A stretch of DNA of 35,432 bases, from positions 19,674-55,105 of the forward strand of contig UCHV01000012.1 in the NCBI GenBank assembly GCA_900472395.1. Reading direction: 5' to 3'. Below the pieces are notes generated by a model. That model saw only the letters and a list, made by a program, of their open reading frames with translations, was not told the DNA's origin and did no database searches. Below, one piece after another: positions 33,041-35,432 of the stretch (positions within the stretch are counted from its first letter, which is position 1; the number at the start of each line of letters is the position of its first letter). The DNA comes from Hyphomicrobiales bacterium. Its GTDB lineage: Bacteria; Pseudomonadota; Alphaproteobacteria; Rhizobiales; Rhizobiaceae. The position numbers and the translations under genes were made by a program.

Positions 33041-34097
33041 GCAGCAGAACGTTGATCCGGGTCCAGACATTGATCACGGCGGAAATATCGCCGGGGCGAA
33101 CGCCCGCTTCCCGCACGCGCCACAACCCTGGATCGATCTGTCTACCGGTATTAATCCGCATGCCTACCCGCATTCGGATATCGCTTCCACCGCTTTCTGC
33201 CGCCTGCCGGAACCGTCTGCCCTTCAGTCTTTGAAAAAAGCAGCCGCTTCGGTCTATGGCGCAACGTCGGCTGACAACGTTGCGGCGGCCCCCGGCACAC
33301 AGATCCTTCTGCCGCTTCTGGTCGAAGCCGCATTCGGCGGCAGCGTGCAAGTGGGCGCAAAAGCCGCCATCCTGTCGCCCACCTATGCCGAACATGCCCG
33401 CATGGCACGGCTTGCCGGTTTCGATCTGACGGAAACCCCGAATTTCGAAGAGCTGTTCGCCGCCGACCTCGCCCTTGTGGTCAATCCCAACAATCCGGAC
33501 GGGCGGCTGATCGACCGTAGCGAGCTGCTGCGCCTTGCTGCTCATATGGCTTCGAAAGGCGGGTTGCTGGTCGTCGATGAAGCCTTCATGGATGTCGCAC
33601 CGGCCGGTCACAGCCTGGCGGCAGATATCGGCCCCGGCCTTGCGGTGCTGCGCTCTTTCGGAAAATTTTACGGCCTTGCCGGATTGCGTCTCGGTTTTGC
33701 ACTGGCGCCGGTGGCAGATATCCAGCGCATCGAGGCACGCCTCGGTCCATGGGCAATCTCCGGCCCCGCCTTGCAGATTGCCGGCCAGGCGCTTGCCGAC
33801 GCAAACTGGCAAAACGCAATGAGGGAAACGCTGCATGCAGATGCCGCACGGCTGAACGACATGCTCACAGAAGCCGGCCTCGATGTCGTCGGCGGAACCT
33901 CCCTGTTCCGGCTCGTTCGCCACGGCCATGCGCCGGCCCTCTACCGGCTGCTCGGCGAAGCCGGCATTCTCGTGCGTCCATTTTCCGAGAGGCCGCACGA
34001 CCTGCGTTTCGGCCTGCCGCATGGCGAAGGCTGGGCACGTCTCGCAAAACTGTTTGCATCAAAACCATTTCGGCAGTTGGCCACGGCCGAACGGTAG
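33039..34097 (+). CDS. cobC: Threonine-phosphate decarboxylase-like PLP enzyme
   Basis: This 352-residue aminotransferase-fold protein of the CobC/CobD(Salmonella) family supplies (R)-1-aminopropan-2-ol phosphate for the nucleotide loop. It starts with the family features HGGNI (13-17) and WIDLSTGINPHAYP (31-44); VVNPNNPDGRLIDR and LLVVDEAFMD precede the PLP lysine in RSFGKFYGLAGLRLGF (Lys209). ATG 33039 is the only start upstream of the HGG motif; AAGGCGAG, a partial Shine-Dalgarno, is ten bases before it. It is transcribed away from cobD with no intergenic DNA. Its stop is inside the hairpin at 34086-34110. Confidence 0.95.
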   Translation: MQQNVDPGPDIDHGGNIAGANARFPHAPQPWIDLSTGINPHAYPHSDIASTAFCRLPEPSALQSLKKAAASVYGATSADNVAAAPGTQILLPLLVEAAFGGSVQVGAKAAILSPTYAEHARMARLAGFDLTETPNFEELFAADLALVVNPNNPDGRLIDRSELLRLAAHMASKGGLLVVDEAFMDVAPAGHSLAADIGPGLAVLRSFGKFYGLAGLRLGFALAPVADIQRIEARLGPWAISGPALQIAGQALADANWQNAMRETLHADAARLNDMLTEAGLDVVGGTSLFRLVRHGHAPALYRLLGEAGILVRPFSERPHDLRFGLPHGEGWARLAKLFASKPFRQLATAER

Positions 34098-34110
34098 GTT
34101 ACGGTTCGGC
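34086..34110 (+). terminator. Hairpin over the cobC stop codon
   Basis: GCCGAAC (34086-34092) pairs with GTTCGGC (34104-34110); inside, after one mismatch, GTA (34094-34096) pairs with TAC (34100-34102). The cobC TAG (34095-34097) lies within it. The following bases TCCCTTACTATTTC contain some T but no solid run, so termination is possible but weak. The next gene starts 32 bases downstream. Confidence 0.4.
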
Positions 34111-34141
34111 TCCCTTACTATTTCATTGCAGGTGAATTTTC

Positions 34142-35432
34142 ATGTCGAGTAACAGCAATCTCCCTCAGATCTTCGATACGATCGAAAAGAAGAAGGAGAT
34201 TTTCACCGAGCTCGCAAACCGCGTCTGGGAAACGCCGGAAACCTGCTACATGGAGACCCTGTCGGCGGCCGCGCATCGGGAAATGCTCGAGGCGCAGGGT
34301 TTCGCCATCACGGACAATGTCGCCGGCATTCCGACCGCGCTGATCGGCGAGGCGGGCGAGGGCGGTCCGGTCATCGCTTTCCTCGGCGAGTTCGATGCGC
34401 TGGCCGGCCTCAGTCAGAAAGCCGGCGAAATCTCCCATGATCCGCTTCTGGCGGGCGCGAACGGCCATGGTTGCGGTCATAACCTGCTTGGTTCCGCTTC
34501 CATGCTCGCGGCCACCGCGATGAAGGACTGGCTGGAGGCAACCGGAACCCCCGGTCGGGTGCGTTATTACGGTTGCCCAGCTGAAGAAGGCGGCGCGGCA
34601 AAGGCCTTCATGGTGAAAGCCGGTGCCTTCGAAGACGTCGATATCGCCATCAGCTGGCATCCCAGCAATTTTGCCGGCGTGCAGCGTGAAACCTCGCTTG
34701 CCAATTGCCGCGTCGATTTTGTCTTCCACGGCCGCGCCGCGCATGCCGCCGCCGTGCCGGAACTCGGCCGCTCGGCGCTCGATGCCGTCGAACTGATGAA
34801 TGTCGGTGTCAATTACCTGCGCGAACACATGCACCAGGATTGCCGTATCCACTACGCCGTGCTCGATACCGGCGGCATTTCGCCCAATGTCGTACAGGCC
34901 TATGCGAAAGTGCGTTACGTCGTACGCGCTCCCGATCTGCCGGGGCTGATCTCGCTGATCGAACGTGTCAGGAAGGTTGCTCAGGGTGCGGCGCTGATGA
35001 CCGAAACACGCATGGAAAGCACCATCCTTGCCGGCGTTTCGAACCTGATGGTCAACACGCCGCTGATGGACACGATGCAGGACATCTGGGACAGCGTGGG
35101 CACCCCGGAATTCGATGCCAAAGACATTGCCTTTGCCGAGCAGATCCGCGCGACGCTTTCGCCGGAGGATATTGCCGCCAGCTGGCGCCAGGAGGAACTG
35201 GACGAGCGCGATATACCGCTCGCCAACTTTATCCTGCCCGCCCATAACCGCCTCAAGCAGATGGGCGGCTCCACCGATGTCGGCGATGTCAGCTGGGTCG
35301 TGCCCACGGTGCAGGCTTATGGCCCGACCCTTGCCATCGGAACTCAGTTGCACACATGGCAGGTCGTATCGCAGGGCAAAAGTCCGCTCGCCCATAAGGG
35401 CATGGTAACGACCGCCAAGGTCATGGCCGCCA
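34142..35432 (+). CDS. M20 family amidohydrolase (AbgB-like), cut by right edge
   Basis: The frame is open from ATG 34142 to the window end, 430 codons without a stop. It is a metal-dependent amidohydrolase of the M20D group, which contains p-aminobenzoyl-glutamate hydrolase AbgB and auxin-amidohydrolases. Metal ligand motifs are ANGHGCGHNLLG (Cys111, His113), CPAEEGG (Glu148, Glu149) and SWHPSN (His173); the dimerisation-domain motif FHGRAAHAAAVPELGRSALDAVELM follows, and LPTVQAYGPTLAIGTQLHTWQ-like residues near the end (PTVQAYGPTLAIGT) are present. AbgB has about 480 residues, so roughly 50 are missing. The substrate is unknown; it is not a cobalamin gene by family, although it follows cobC by 44 bases. 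AGGTG at about 34130 is a modest Shine-Dalgarno. Confidence 0.9.
   Translation, partial: MSSNSNLPQIFDTIEKKKEIFTELANRVWETPETCYMETLSAAAHREMLEAQGFAITDNVAGIPTALIGEAGEGGPVIAFLGEFDALAGLSQKAGEISHDPLLAGANGHGCGHNLLGSASMLAATAMKDWLEATGTPGRVRYYGCPAEEGGAAKAFMVKAGAFEDVDIAISWHPSNFAGVQRETSLANCRVDFVFHGRAAHAAAVPELGRSALDAVELMNVGVNYLREHMHQDCRIHYAVLDTGGISPNVVQAYAKVRYVVRAPDLPGLISLIERVRKVAQGAALMTETRMESTILAGVSNLMVNTPLMDTMQDIWDSVGTPEFDAKDIAFAEQIRATLSPEDIAASWRQEELDERDIPLANFILPAHNRLKQMGGSTDVGDVSWVVPTVQAYGPTLAIGTQLHTWQVVSQGKSPLAHKGMVTTAKVMAA

Noticed and set aside
1..35432. Phage, insertion sequence, CRISPR array, tRNA or rRNA
   Set aside because: I scanned for transposase or integrase motifs, regularly spaced direct repeats, and tRNA or rRNA landmarks, and saw none. 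The only tandem periodicity is the protein-coding octapeptide repeat.

Overview
The window looks like chromosomal DNA of an alphaproteobacterium of the Rhizobiales, most likely Rhizobiaceae (Agrobacterium/Rhizobium type). The GC content is high, and it holds an aerobic (late cobalt insertion) cobalamin gene set in which CbiD stands in for CobF, a Liv-type ABC transporter, and an alpha-2-macroglobulin/PbpC pair. The genus call is inference from gene content. I see no rRNA, tRNA, insertion sequence, phage gene or CRISPR array.

Left part (1-7806). A leftward gene runs off the left edge and encodes an octapeptide-repeat protein. After a 339-base gap comes a rightward five-gene ABC importer of the branched-chain amino acid (HAAT) family: Tat-exported binding protein, two permeases and two ATPases. 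A strong hairpin separates the binding-protein gene from the permease genes, and a 15-bp hairpin follows the last gene. Next is a divergent MetF-like gene, convergent with a leftward cytoplasmic molybdopterin (sulfite-oxidase fold) oxidoreductase.

Middle (8006-15540). A 1816-residue periplasmic alpha-2-macroglobulin with a PAN domain and a CAEQ thioester motif is translationally coupled to pbpC (penicillin-binding protein 1C). This is the known bacterial A2M/PBP1C pairing, thought to defend or repair the cell wall.

Right part (15544-34097). Sixteen recognisable cobalamin genes, plus a DUF1636 gene, form a dense cluster. A cobalamin riboswitch on the minus strand (29868-29691) heads the long leftward operon DUF1636-cobW-cobN-cobG-cobH-cobI-cobJ. 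A second leftward set is cobL-cobE-cobM. Around them lie cobB (left), cbiD (right), cobK (right), cobO-cobQ (right), cobD (left) and cobC (right). Together they cover precorrin-2 to hydrogenobyrinate, a,c-diamide formation, the large cobaltochelatase subunit, adenosylation, cobyrate formation, and side-chain synthesis and attachment. cobA, cobS, cobT, cobP/cobU and cobV are not in the window. The cluster changes strand repeatedly with almost no intergenic DNA: cobL/cobK start codons are one base apart, cobD/cobC probably share a CATG, and three convergent pairs overlap tail to tail.

The window ends in a rightward M20 amidohydrolase gene cut by the edge. The items I find most worth following are the head-to-head start codons, the structured expression platform below the riboswitch with the DUF1636 gene behind it, the CbiD/CobG/CobE pathway mix, the MetF-like protein lacking a key Asp, and the octapeptide repeat protein.
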